A stretch of DNA of 64,000 bases from contig NZ_CP017705.1 in NCBI RefSeq assembly GCF_002706795.1, forward strand, positions 2,699,001 through 2,763,000. The letters are read 5' to 3'. Below are positions 42,723 to 51,510 of the stretch, one piece after another. The notes under the pieces are model-generated. The model was not told where the DNA came from. It worked only from the letters and a program-made list of their open reading frames with translations, and did no database searches. Position numbers and translations under genes: made by a program. Each line of letters begins with the position of its first letter. Position 1 is the first letter of the stretch. The stretch comes from Brevibacillus laterosporus DSM 25. GTDB lineage: Bacteria > Bacillota > Bacilli > Brevibacillales > Brevibacillaceae.

Positions 42723-43685
42723 ATGAATCTGGCTATTCCGACACACCATCCAGTCATGTATAACAAGCGAAAGGAATTTTTAGATTGCTTAGAGTATCTC
42801 ATTTGTTCTTATATTCAAGGATTTGGAGTGCCGTATCATTGGCTACTGTCCGACAGATGGGGATTTTATTATCGAAGCATTGATGATTTCACAGCAGCAA
42901 AGGAAGAGGTATTGATACCTTTTCCTGGTACGTTACAAAAAATTTACAAGGCAGAATTTCTTCATTACGAAAAGCGTGAGCTATTGGATGTGGTCAAAGA
43001 AACTATCAGTCAAAATCGACAGCTTTTTACTGTTGTGGATGGTAGATTCTTTCCATGGTATACAGATATGGAAATCTTCTCTCATTTTGTTTTAATTCAA
43101 GATTATGATTCGGCATCTAAGCTTTTTTATATAACAGATTTGTGGCCATATGAATTTTCAGATTGGTTCCCGATCGAACCTACCAAGCAAGCCTATGAAG
43201 TAGAAGGTAGGTACAGCTTTACATTGACCGAACCATCCTTACAAATCAGCGAGGAATTGCTTCAACAGCAATTTAGGTCCGTTTGTGACAAAATTACTGG
43301 TACTGATCCTGGATATGAGGGCTATCTCAGCGGACAAAAAGCATTGCTTGCTTGTCAGCAGGATATGATATTGCATGGGAAAGATTTAGGAATTCATCTG
43401 GATAAAATATTTGACATGTTAAAACGAGTAATAAACTATCGGGATGGTTTTCTAGAGTTTGTTTTATATGCAGATCAAGACCAAACAAGCCCTGTACGCA
43501 ACGAGATAGATCCAGCACTTATTACTTTAGTAGAAGAGACAGTAAATATGTGGGCTGTGTTTCGAAATTATTTGATTAAGGCGAAGGTTACGGGAAGCAC
43601 TACTTTCCAAAAACAGATTGATTGGGTCGATAAAATCATTGAAAAAGAAAAAGAAGTTTATGAAAAGTTAACTACCTATTTCTAG
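42723..43685 (+). CDS. BtrH-like protein (possible aminoacyl transferase) 1
   Basis: TAGGAGG precedes ATG 42723. The 320-residue protein has an N-terminal region with Cys22 in FLDCLEYLICSY, a strand FFPWYTDMEIFSHFVLIQDYD with His and Asp, and a helical C-terminal domain. This order recalls the papain/C39-like fold of BtrH-type proteins, which move an aminoacyl group from a carrier protein to an amine. The match is by pattern only and Cys-His-Asp roles are assumed. A related protein is at 44319. Confidence 0.4.
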   Translation: MNLAIPTHHPVMYNKRKEFLDCLEYLICSYIQGFGVPYHWLLSDRWGFYYRSIDDFTAAKEEVLIPFPGTLQKIYKAEFLHYEKRELLDVVKETISQNRQLFTVVDGRFFPWYTDMEIFSHFVLIQDYDSASKLFYITDLWPYEFSDWFPIEPTKQAYEVEGRYSFTLTEPSLQISEELLQQQFRSVCDKITGTDPGYEGYLSGQKALLACQQDMILHGKDLGIHLDKIFDMLKRVINYRDGFLEFVLYADQDQTSPVRNEIDPALITLVEETVNMWAVFRNYLIKAKVTGSTTFQKQIDWVDKIIEKEKEVYEKLTTYF

Positions 43686-43717
43686 ACTGATAGAAAAGCG
43701 ATTGAGGTGCTTGAACA

Positions 43718-44287
43718 ATGAGTATGACAGAGGCACATATAATTGGTTTGGCATCCGTTTTCAATGCAAAGGGAGTATCAAACCAAGACCCAACGCTGGA
43801 TGCTCAGTTGGATCATGTACACAGTAGCATTCCGGGAGAGATATTTCCAAGCGATGAAGTAATTTCATACCAAGGAATTCCTTTTGCCTTCCCATTAACT
43901 GAAACGGTTGATAATGATGTTATAAGTTGTGATGGCCAAATCATTGAAGTAAACGCTCCAAATTCCTTTCAAACCTTAGCTTTCCTAGGTTTTTCATTGT
44001 TTGGCGATTATCAGGATAAATTTACAATTCAATATGTGGATGGAATGGAGGAAGAGGCGCGATTTGGTTTAACTAACTGGAAACAGTATAAAACTGGAAC
44101 ACCACTGTTTGGAGAACAGATAGCAATGTCTCTACCCTATTATGTAGAGAACATGATTCTTACTGAACTCCCAAGAACCATTTGGTTGCAGAAAGTAGCT
44201 CTTCGACATTCAGAGCACATCAAGCAAGTCATACTACCAAGAAATCCATATCTGATTGTAATTGCTCTTACCCTGTGTAACGTATAG
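43718..44287 (+). CDS. Stand-alone beta-sandwich protein
   Basis: GAGGTGCTTG precedes ATG 43718. The 189-residue protein reads like the accessory beta-sandwich domains of some glycoside hydrolases. It has IPFAFPL, a DGQIIEV strand, LAFLGFSLFGDY, FTIQYVDGMEEEARFGLTNW and a late IWLQKVAL strand. In those enzymes the domain is an appendage that binds sugar; here it is alone inside a biosynthetic operon. It has no catalytic motif. It might bind a glycosylated substrate or act as a scaffold. Confidence 0.5.
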   Translation: MSMTEAHIIGLASVFNAKGVSNQDPTLDAQLDHVHSSIPGEIFPSDEVISYQGIPFAFPLTETVDNDVISCDGQIIEVNAPNSFQTLAFLGFSLFGDYQDKFTIQYVDGMEEEARFGLTNWKQYKTGTPLFGEQIAMSLPYYVENMILTELPRTIWLQKVALRHSEHIKQVILPRNPYLIVIALTLCNV

Positions 44288-44318
44288 AGCCTACACGTTG
44301 GAAAGGAAGCGTACAGCA

Positions 44319-45467
44319 ATGAAAATACGACCATTTGAACCAGAAAGGAAAGCTCCGTATTATTCCATTTGCCTTCACGTCATCCTGCATGAGCGATTAA
44401 GGCATGAGGGAATGACTAGCTTTCTTAGCTTACATCCCAATATAGAGATGTATAGCGTAACGGTTTATTCTAAGAAAAAAGATGTAATTAACATGAGATA
44501 TGGTTTATGGGATGAATATATAGATTCTTTCCGTTTAAGTAAGCTGGGCTATGGAGTCAGTCCAGAGCATATGGGCTATAAAATAGAGAACATGTCGTTT
44601 AGAACCTATGAGGAAGGGAAGCTGGCTATTCTTCATAATATTCAAAATAAACATCTTTCATTGATTGGTGCTACATATTTTCACCTGCCTTACAGCGAAT
44701 ATTATCATAGTGATAAGTATCTGATGGATTACAATAGTCTTCACCCCGGAATTACTAAGCATTGGATATCTGTATATGGGATAGATGAGCAAAAGGCATT
44801 GATTTATGATGGTGTCCCAGGAGATTATGTTGGGAGTATACAGCTTCAAGACTTTGAAGCCTGCTGGCGTGGAGATCGGGCTATTAAACAATTAGAAAAA
44901 AATACGAAAGTACAGGGTAAAAAAGAGTTTCAAATGCTACAGCTCCATGAAATTTGCAAAATAGGTAAGAGTGACGTAATGAAACTGATGGAGAGTGTAG
45001 CTGTTACAGTTGCTTTTGAGTATACTCGGGGGCTCATCGTTCGAGAAGGTAACGACACACATTACTTTGGAAGAAGCGCAATTAATCAGCTAGTAGAGGA
45101 TTTGAGCTCCTATAAATATGATGATCAACTGAATGGAGGTCATCTTTCTGATTATGGCCAAGCTGTTCTGGAAATAAAACTGATGCGCTACTACTATCTG
45201 GATTTGCTTAAAGATTTGGTAATGCTATACGGTTCTGTTTATGAGGAGGAATTGGCCCAGTTTGAGAAGATTGTAAAACGATGGGAAGTTACCAACATTG
45301 GTCTGATGAAGCATATTATGCGACAGTCGCCACTTAAAAAGTTTTTAACAACAACAATTGAGTCAGTAGAGCAGGTGGGGATGCAAGAGAATCAATTTTT
45401 TATTGAATTTCTTCACAGACATTCTCATATTTCCTTAGTAGAACCCATAAAAACAATCCAAATATGA
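44319..45467 (+). CDS. BtrH-like protein (possible aminoacyl transferase) 2
   Basis: The start is ATG 44319, with GGAAAGGAAG upstream; the frame from 44262 overlaps the previous gene. The 382-residue protein resembles the 42723 product in layout. It has an N-terminal part with YYSICLHVIL (a Cys), then GITKHWISVYGIDEQKALIYD (a His on a strand followed by Asp), and a helical C-terminal half with many Leu and Tyr. A C39/BtrH-like fold is suggested. The two paralogues may act on different donors or form a heterodimer. Confidence 0.4.
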   Translation: MKIRPFEPERKAPYYSICLHVILHERLRHEGMTSFLSLHPNIEMYSVTVYSKKKDVINMRYGLWDEYIDSFRLSKLGYGVSPEHMGYKIENMSFRTYEEGKLAILHNIQNKHLSLIGATYFHLPYSEYYHSDKYLMDYNSLHPGITKHWISVYGIDEQKALIYDGVPGDYVGSIQLQDFEACWRGDRAIKQLEKNTKVQGKKEFQMLQLHEICKIGKSDVMKLMESVAVTVAFEYTRGLIVREGNDTHYFGRSAINQLVEDLSSYKYDDQLNGGHLSDYGQAVLEIKLMRYYYLDLLKDLVMLYGSVYEEELAQFEKIVKRWEVTNIGLMKHIMRQSPLKKFLTTTIESVEQVGMQENQFFIEFLHRHSHISLVEPIKTIQI

Positions 45468-45492
45468 TCTCCCAAGGAAGGGAAGAAGCGGC

Positions 45493-46848
45493 TTGATTAA
45501 TTATGAGGTTTTTGTTGGCAGTACATCCTATACAGCCCTTATTAAACAAGAAATAGAACAGCTTATGGTTAGTATGAATCGTCTGGGAGTTTCTGCGGGT
45601 CATTTGGTTGCAATCGCTATTCATGAGCCCATCTCTTGGTTAATTTCCTATTATGCATGCAAAGAACTACAAGCGGTTCCTGTCATGCTAGGAAAGGTAG
45701 CCGAATTAGACAAACAGCTGGAGATAGTTCGAGCTGACTATGTGTGCTATACGAGCGATCATTACAAGATACAAATTGAGAGATTATCCTTGGTAAAGGA
45801 AAGGGATATGCCTAGTAACACCGCCCTCATTTGCAGAACCTCAGGCTCTACTGTAGGGATACCTAAATATGTAGCATGGAGTAAAGAGGGAATTGAATAT
45901 CAGAAACGCGAGACGACACAAGTATTCAAGTATAAGGAGGGGGAACGACTTCTTTTCACATTGCCACTTTGGGGAGCATATGGATTAAGTATTGTGGGAG
46001 TTTTGGAACAAAATAGCATGGATTTGGTCATTCCTGCTAATTTACGTCCTCGATCTATACTTACCGTGCTACAGGAACAGAAGGTTGGGTGGGTAGAAAG
46101 CGCTCCTTTCTTTTATCAATCTATGCTTCCTTATCTATTAAAAGAGCAGAGAGGGATTGTAGATATAGGAGTAAAGGGATGGGGATGTGGAGGCGATTTA
46201 CTTACCCATGCCTTCGTTCAACAGTGGGTGAAGATGACAGGTGTTCCCATATTGGATGGTTACGGATTAACGGAAGCAGGTCCTAATGTATCACTGAATC
46301 GCCCTTATGATTATTGTTACGGAACGGTTGGCAAACCACTTGTTGGAACGGAAATTCGCTTTTCTGAGGATAGAGAGTTGTGGGTTCGAAGCCCTTCTAT
46401 AATGTTAGGGTATTATGCCGATGGACAAGTAGATGCCTCGATGCTTAACGATGGATGGCTGTCTACTGGTGATATGGCAATCAGAGATGAGCAAGGGTAC
46501 GTGACTATTTTGGGAAGAAAAAAGAATATCATTATTGTCAATGGATATAATGTCAGCCCAGAATATGTAGAAAGAACCATAAGAGAACACGATGGAATAA
46601 GAGACGTAGCTGTTGTGGGAATTCCCCATCCAACACGTGGCAATCGATTGTGTGCTTTTGTGGTGGGTGATGAGTCTCTTACGAAAAGAGATATAGACCT
46701 ATTTGTAAAAGATAGAGTAGACGAGCCTTCCCGACCGAGTTTTTATGAAATGATTCCTGATTTACCGGTCCTAGCTAACGGAAAGACGGATCGAAATCAA
46801 CTACAAGCGATAGCAGAAGTCCGATTTGGTCAAGGAAGTTTCGTGTAG
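45493..46848 (+). CDS. Adenylate-forming ligase (AMP-binding)
   Basis: The start is TTG 45493 after GGAAGGG. The 451-residue protein has the ANL superfamily motifs: CRTSGSTVGIPKYVAWS (A3, phosphate loop), DGYGLTEAGP (A5), STGDMAIRDEQGYVTILGRKKN (A7-A8, in part), and ANGKTDRNQL with the catalytic Lys (A10). Both subdomains are present but the N-terminus is short. It activates a carboxylic acid as AMP ester and passes it to CoA, a carrier or an amine. Its substrate pocket cannot be read safely. It is the last gene before the terminator. Confidence 0.88.
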   Translation: MINYEVFVGSTSYTALIKQEIEQLMVSMNRLGVSAGHLVAIAIHEPISWLISYYACKELQAVPVMLGKVAELDKQLEIVRADYVCYTSDHYKIQIERLSLVKERDMPSNTALICRTSGSTVGIPKYVAWSKEGIEYQKRETTQVFKYKEGERLLFTLPLWGAYGLSIVGVLEQNSMDLVIPANLRPRSILTVLQEQKVGWVESAPFFYQSMLPYLLKEQRGIVDIGVKGWGCGGDLLTHAFVQQWVKMTGVPILDGYGLTEAGPNVSLNRPYDYCYGTVGKPLVGTEIRFSEDRELWVRSPSIMLGYYADGQVDASMLNDGWLSTGDMAIRDEQGYVTILGRKKNIIIVNGYNVSPEYVERTIREHDGIRDVAVVGIPHPTRGNRLCAFVVGDESLTKRDIDLFVKDRVDEPSRPSFYEMIPDLPVLANGKTDRNQLQAIAEVRFGQGSFV

Positions 46849-46911
46849 ACACTTGTAAGGAAAAGGAACTGGGACGTCATTCATGGAGAAATGACGGTTC
46901 AGACTATCGAC

Positions 46912-46954
46912 AAACCCCTCTTATGCTACTGACATTAGAGGAGTTTGTTTTTTT
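46912..46954 (+). terminator. Terminator of the biosynthetic cluster
   Basis: AAACCCCTCT (46912-46921) pairs with AGAGGAGTTT (46937-46946), with one mismatch, followed by GTTTTTTTT. It is the first strong terminator after 32405 on the plus strand. Confidence 0.75.
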
Positions 46955-47309
46955 TCGTTTTGATCTGATAATAAGTAAGAAAACAGTATAATGCTATAGA
47001 AAAAGAAAAAACAATCTTTTACAATCATTATATCTGAGTTGAGGTTTTGAAATGAAAAATTGAATATATTAATCGGAATTTTTGTAACTATTGGATTGGT
47101 TGCTTCCGATTCAAAAGTCCTACTATTCAGTATTGATTGGCAAGTATGAACCTTTACTTCCTTTTGCACGACAGAACGTAGAAATTGATGATCATATTGA
47201 ACAAAATATTATCGCTACATTACAGGGGCTTTGTTTACGATTTGTTTCAGTGAAATAGCCATAATGCTTATGCAATTACTCTATTATGATAGAAAGAGGT
47301 GTAGGAGCT
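46955..47309. other. Intergenic stretch with a decayed small secreted ORF
   Basis: At about 47054 ATG AAA AAT TGA stops at once. Adding one A to the A-run would give a signal-like peptide of about 33 residues (LNILIGIFVTIGLVAS). This is probably a broken small gene. Nothing else is supported. Confidence 0.35.
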
Positions 47310-48002
47310 GTGCAACGTTCACCAGAAGAGAGACATGTAGGATTACGTGAAGCGGAAAGAAAAGCAGAGGAATTATTCAAACAGGTAGAAGAGAAGAGAA
47401 TATTGCGAAGTGGAGTAACTGAAAAGCAGGTTAATAAAGAAATTTATGAATTGGCCTTTCAAATGTATGGAATCAAAAAGTATTGGCATAAACGGATTGT
47501 AAGAGCGGGTAAAAATACGCTGTACCCTTATCGTGAAAATCCACCGGACTTAATGATTTCTGAGGAAGATATTATCTTTCTTGATTTTGGCCCGATTTTT
47601 GAAGAATGGGAAGCTGATTTTGGTCGGACATACGTGCTTGGAAATGATCCATATAAGATAAAGCTACGTGATGATATTGCTCAGGCTTGGCAGGATGGTA
47701 AAGACTTTTTTCTATCAAGACCAAATATTACCGGAAGTGAGCTGTTCGAATTTATGTGTTGTCTCGCTGAGCAGTATGGATGGGAATATGGAGGCCCACA
47801 CGCTGGTCATCTAATAGGGGAATTCCCGCATGAGCGAATTCAAGGGGATGAAGTAGAGAATTACATTCATGCTGATAACAATATTGAAATGAGAGAGACT
47901 GATAAGGATGGTAGACCGCGAGATTGGATCTTAGAGGTGCATTTTATCGATCGTGAGCGTGAGATCGGAGGTTTTTTTGAGCAGTTATTAACAGTCGAAT
48001 AA
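47310..48002 (+). CDS. M24-family metallopeptidase-like protein
   Basis: GTG 47310 is chosen because GAGGTG lies 8 bases upstream; ATG 47286 has no site. The 230-residue protein has the pita-bread fold pattern of M24 peptidases (aminopeptidase P, creatinase). It has a helix TEKQVNKEIYELAFQMYG, the strand IIFLDFGPIFEEWEADFGRTYV with metal-site Asps, GGPHAGHLIGEFPHE (His), and WILEVHFIDR (Glu). It lacks the N-terminal creatinase domain. Many such short forms in Bacillales are uncharacterised. It is separated from the cluster by a terminator and 350 bases, so membership is doubtful. Confidence 0.75.
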   Translation: MQRSPEERHVGLREAERKAEELFKQVEEKRILRSGVTEKQVNKEIYELAFQMYGIKKYWHKRIVRAGKNTLYPYRENPPDLMISEEDIIFLDFGPIFEEWEADFGRTYVLGNDPYKIKLRDDIAQAWQDGKDFFLSRPNITGSELFEFMCCLAEQYGWEYGGPHAGHLIGEFPHERIQGDEVENYIHADNNIEMRETDKDGRPRDWILEVHFIDREREIGGFFEQLLTVE

Positions 48003-48069
48003 CCTTGGAGCGGCTGGACTTTATAACAAAATAAGCCAAGAATGAATGAGCTTTCGATAAGAAAATAAC

Positions 48070-48106
48070 AAAAAAGAGCGTACGAAAAATGAGGCGCTCT
48101 TTTTTG
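48070..48106. terminator. Bidirectional terminator
   Basis: AAAAAAGAGCG pairs with CGCTCTTTTTT between convergent genes. Confidence 0.8.
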
Positions 48107-48145
48107 TTACGCTTGTACCACAAAAATGCACGTACAGGTAAGGGA

Positions 48146-48706
48146 TTACAATTCATTCGCCAGCAACGAATGGATTAGCTCTGACACCATTTTCAATAAG
48201 GATTGCAGTTGAATGGATAAAGACCTGCTTAGCTCAGCAAACATGCTTGCATCCATTGATACAACAATGAGCAGAAGGCAAGCGATAAATACGACTTTTT
48301 CTACGGGACCTCCTGTTTTAAAAGCTAGAGGTAATTTTATTCTAGCTTTACTAAAGGGATAGAACAGCGGTACTCCGGCGACTGTTAATAGGTCCCCTAC
48401 GATATGAAAGAGATACCCAATCCACAAGCCTAAAAATACATTCTCTTTCATAAAGAATCCGAGGGCGAATAAACAAAGCCAAAAAGGCAGAGAGTGTGTC
48501 AGTCCGCGATGTCCTACTGTTTTACTCATTATCCGCGATGTTTTGGAGAGTTTTTTACCTATGTAAGATTTTGGATGGTCAATGTCGGGCAATAAGCTTC
48601 CCACAGCTAGTCCTATCACATAGTCTGTTTGGAATGGAATATCCAAAAACTTCGCTACACATACACCAGCCAACGTTGAAAAAGCAATATGTGTTTTATA
48701 CTTCAA
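48146..48706 (-). CDS. YdjM-like membrane-bound metal-dependent hydrolase
   Basis: The 186-residue protein has four membrane helices and the conserved polar residues of the LexA-regulated YdjM/DUF457 family. These include an N-terminal KTHIAFS, GSLLPDIDHPKSYIGKKLSK (Asp and His), HRGLTHSLPFW and a GYLFHIVGDLLT segment. The motif set suggests a membrane phospholipase- or phosphatase-like hydrolase binding a metal. Its substrate is not known. A site resembling a LexA box was not found. Confidence 0.85.
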   Translation of the reverse strand: MKYKTHIAFSTLAGVCVAKFLDIPFQTDYVIGLAVGSLLPDIDHPKSYIGKKLSKTSRIMSKTVGHRGLTHSLPFWLCLFALGFFMKENVFLGLWIGYLFHIVGDLLTVAGVPLFYPFSKARIKLPLAFKTGGPVEKVVFIACLLLIVVSMDASMFAELSRSLSIQLQSLLKMVSELIHSLLANEL

Positions 48707-48789
48707 GATGCCCCCCCTCTTTTTGCTGTAAACAAAGAGGGAATGACTCGTACGACAGATGATACCGCTCTTTGAATAGCCTTCGTATT

Positions 48790-48818
48790 AAAAAAGAGAA
48801 CTTTTGTTCTCTTTTTTA
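48790..48818. terminator. Bidirectional terminator
   Basis: AAAAAGAGAA pairs with TTCTCTTTTT. Confidence 0.75.
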
Positions 48819-48911
48819 ATACTATCATATTTCTTTGCAGGTGGGCAGTCTTTCTTGAAATAATTTACTTTTTAAAGGAATAAGCATTTTTTACTTAGGT
48901 AAGAGAACCGA

Positions 48912-49769
48912 TTATCGCAATAACTTCAGATCAAACTCCGGTACAAGTCCTTCTTGTGCAGCTCGACTTAAGAGAGCAGTCACGGCAGCATAGCCATCTT
49001 CCCCCAGATCAGCAGTAAATTTGTTTACATACAAATTAATATGAGCTTGCGCTACTGCTGGGTCCATTTCTTGAGCATGGTGCATGATATACTCTCTGGA
49101 CGCTTCTGGATGTGCCCAGGCATATTCCACAGATGCGCGAGTCCAGCTAGCAATAGCATCCAAGTCCAGCGAACGTCGAGCAATGATTGCACCGAGTGGA
49201 ATTGGTAAGCCAGTATCCACTTCCCACCAATTACCTAAGTCTGTCATTAGTGTAAGACCGTATGAAGGGTAGGTAAAACGTGCTTCATGGATTACTAGAC
49301 CGGCGTCAATTTTACCATCTCGTACAGCAGGCATAATTTCGTGAAAAGGCATTACAATGATTTCTCCTACTCCACCAGGTACATTTTGTGCAGCCCATAG
49401 ACGGAATAGTAGATAAGCAGTGGAGCGCTCGCTAGGAACTGCTACACGTTTACCAGATAAGGTGGAGGGGTCAGCTTGTTGGTGGGATGGTTGATCAATA
49501 GCAGACGAGTTTTTCGTTAAGACTAAGGGACCGCATCCTCTACCTAACGCTCCACCACATGGCAACAGGGCGTATTCCGACAATACCCAAGGAAGTGCGG
49601 CGTAGGAAATTTTGAGTACTTCTGGTCCAGTGAAACTAGCAGCAAGTCCATTCGTGATATCAATATCTGCATACATAACATCTAGGGTAGGAGCTCCAGG
49701 AATTAGTCCATGAGTCCACGCATGAAAAACAAATGTATCATTAGGGCAAGGGGAAAAAGCGATTTTCAT
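48912..49769 (-). CDS. mqnD: 1,4-dihydroxy-6-naphthoate synthase MqnD
   Basis: The 285-residue protein begins IAFSPCPNDTFVFHAW, the MqnD signature with the ligand-binding Ser-Pro-Cys-Pro-Asn-Asp. It then shows ISYAALPWVLSEYALLPCGGALGRGCGPLV (in part) and VIHEARFTYPSYGL. It converts cyclic dehypoxanthinyl futalosine to 1,4-dihydroxy-6-naphthoate, a late step of the futalosine route to menaquinone. It overlaps mqnB by 4 bases. Confidence 0.93.
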   Translation of the reverse strand: MKIAFSPCPNDTFVFHAWTHGLIPGAPTLDVMYADIDITNGLAASFTGPEVLKISYAALPWVLSEYALLPCGGALGRGCGPLVLTKNSSAIDQPSHQQADPSTLSGKRVAVPSERSTAYLLFRLWAAQNVPGGVGEIIVMPFHEIMPAVRDGKIDAGLVIHEARFTYPSYGLTLMTDLGNWWEVDTGLPIPLGAIIARRSLDLDAIASWTRASVEYAWAHPEASREYIMHHAQEMDPAVAQAHINLYVNKFTADLGEDGYAAVTALLSRAAQEGLVPEFDLKLLR

Positions 49770-50482
49770 CGTAACACCTCCACAAGTACTGAACTTACTT
49801 TTTCAAGAGCTTCTAATGCTTCTTTTATACGCCAAGCAGATCGGTCGCGTGGACCTACAGGATTAGAAATAGTGCGAATTTCCAACACGGGAATCTCGAA
49901 TTGCTGTGCGGCAGTGGCTACTCCATATCCTTCCATCGCTTCGGCAGTCGCCCCCACTACTCTGGAGGCTATAGCTGCGGCTGTCTCGGCACTACCTGTT
50001 ACTGTGGAAACAGTGAGAATTGAACCTGTATGCGTTGGCAAACCAGATACCTTCAGTGCTTCTGTTACACGCTTTGCCAGCATAATGTCTACAGGGATTC
50101 GAACAGAACCAAACCCAAGTTCGTCCAAACTTAAGAACCCTTCAGGGGTTTCGGCACCGAGATCAGCGGCTATCATTTCATTTGCTACAACCACTGAAGC
50201 TACATCCGCTTTACCTATAAATCCACCAGCAATGCCAGCACAAATAACCACATCATATTTGGTAGTTGCTAAGGTGCGTGCTGTACTAGCTGCGGCAAAG
50301 ACTGCACCAACGCCACCTACTAAAACATCGAAGCCTTCTGCACCGTTTAACCCACGGATTACCGCTTCTTGTTCGGCTGGTACAGAGGTGACGATAAGTA
50401 TACGTTTTAGTGATAGTGAGGATGGATTGTTCGAGTTTACAAATGTACCCGAAGAAATTTCTACTTGTTTATCTTGATTCAT
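49766..50482 (-). CDS. mqnB: Futalosine hydrolase MqnB
   Basis: The 238-residue protein is in the nucleoside phosphorylase/hydrolase superfamily: VVICAGIAGGF, then VANEMIAADLGAE, GAEAMEGYGVATAA (catalytic Glu region) and a late EIRTISNPVGPRDR loop. The last two segments are typical of futalosine hydrolase. It splits futalosine to dehypoxanthinyl futalosine and hypoxanthine. It lies upstream of mqnD with a 4-base overlap, a classic futalosine-pathway pair. Confidence 0.92.
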   Translation of the reverse strand: MNQDKQVEISSGTFVNSNNPSSLSLKRILIVTSVPAEQEAVIRGLNGAEGFDVLVGGVGAVFAAASTARTLATTKYDVVICAGIAGGFIGKADVASVVVANEMIAADLGAETPEGFLSLDELGFGSVRIPVDIMLAKRVTEALKVSGLPTHTGSILTVSTVTGSAETAAAIASRVVGATAEAMEGYGVATAAQQFEIPVLEIRTISNPVGPRDRSAWRIKEALEALEKVSSVLVEVLR

Positions 50483-50651
50483 GTGAACAATCTCCTTTTC
50501 ATGTAAACCATAACGTGAACTTTTGAATGATTATATAAAACTGATCATTTCTATGAAAGAAGAGATCGGAAAGGCGTATAAAAGCTTCTATTTCCAATTA
50601 TACAAAGATGAGCCGTTGAGTGAAACACTTTAAAAGGCGTTCTATTCGGAG

Positions 50652-51395
50652 TTATTGTTTGTCTACTAACGTTTTAGCCAACTGTATCATTTGCTGGTGT
50701 ACCTTCTCATTCCGTTTATATTCATTAACAGAGTAAGCGATCTGATACAAAATCCCTTGATGATAAAAAATAATCTCGTCTGCTACAGTATTGTGTAAGT
50801 GAACGGAGAGTGCGGATTCATCCCACTCATAGTAGGAATAGACAATTGAGCTAGGTGTTGTTTTGATGTGTTGAAAGAGAGGAACTCCATTTTGGGCTTT
50901 CTCGATACGAACTTCATTTCCGATTATATCTACTGATTTAGAAGTATGTTGATTGGTCCTGTCTATCGTAGCGAAGGGATCTTCTTTACTCTCGGTCATT
51001 CGTAAGATAACAAACTCATTATTGGCTTTATCATACTCGTCTCTTTCTTTTACATAAGTTAGTTGCACTTGCTGGAAAAGCTCTTTTTCATGTCCTTGCT
51101 GAAAAGTTACTAAAAAGGCTAATTCTTTTCCTACAGGGAAAGGGAGATTGGACGTATCGATAAGCTGATTTACAGGCTTCATCTGTGTAGGCAGATAGGG
51201 GGCAATCTCTTTTGGGGTTACTGGCTGGAAATAGGTGACATTTTTAATGTTGTGAGAGAGAGGGGTATGCTCACTTCTAGCAAATCCACTTCCTTGTACT
51301 GTTGGAAGAAGGTGATCTTGTGAACAGCCGAGCAAGCTGAATGTAATTGCAAACAGGAGTAACAGTGATCGGATATTTTTACGCTGACGTACCAT
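50652..51395 (-). CDS. Lipoprotein, function unknown
   Basis: The 247-residue protein has a lipobox Leu-Leu-Gly-Cys (Cys24) after a hydrophobic signal. The mature part is a beta-rich domain with LAFLVTFQQGHEKELFQQVQL, NGVPLFQHIKTTP and YYEWDESALSVHLHN. A DUF4367-like or sporulation-lipoprotein-like fold is conceivable. No catalytic motif is visible. Confidence 0.7.
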   Translation of the reverse strand: MVRQRKNIRSLLLLFAITFSLLGCSQDHLLPTVQGSGFARSEHTPLSHNIKNVTYFQPVTPKEIAPYLPTQMKPVNQLIDTSNLPFPVGKELAFLVTFQQGHEKELFQQVQLTYVKERDEYDKANNEFVILRMTESKEDPFATIDRTNQHTSKSVDIIGNEVRIEKAQNGVPLFQHIKTTPSSIVYSYYEWDESALSVHLHNTVADEIIFYHQGILYQIAYSVNEYKRNEKVHQQMIQLAKTLVDKQ

Positions 51396-51465
51396 AATGC
51401 CGCCACCTTTTTATTTTATATAATACCATTTTCTGTATATGTAGGTATGAAAGTAGCATAAAAAA

Positions 51466-51493
51466 GACTCCGATTGTATCTATCGGAGTCTAA
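51466..51493 (-). terminator. Terminator of glutaminase
   Basis: AGACTCCGAT pairs with ATCGGAGTCT; on the minus strand it is followed by TTTTT. Confidence 0.8.
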
Positions 51494-51510
51494 CCTACTT
51501 TTCTCGTTGT

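Noticed and set aside
47310-48002. M24-type protein as part of the biosynthetic cluster
   Set aside because: A strong terminator and about 350 bases separate it from the last cluster gene, and it has no clear link to the pathway; membership is left open but not claimed.
49710-50477. 255-codon plus-strand frame opposite mqnB
   Set aside because: It is a shadow of mqnB on the other strand, rich in Ser/Thr/Ala with no family pattern and no ribosome site.
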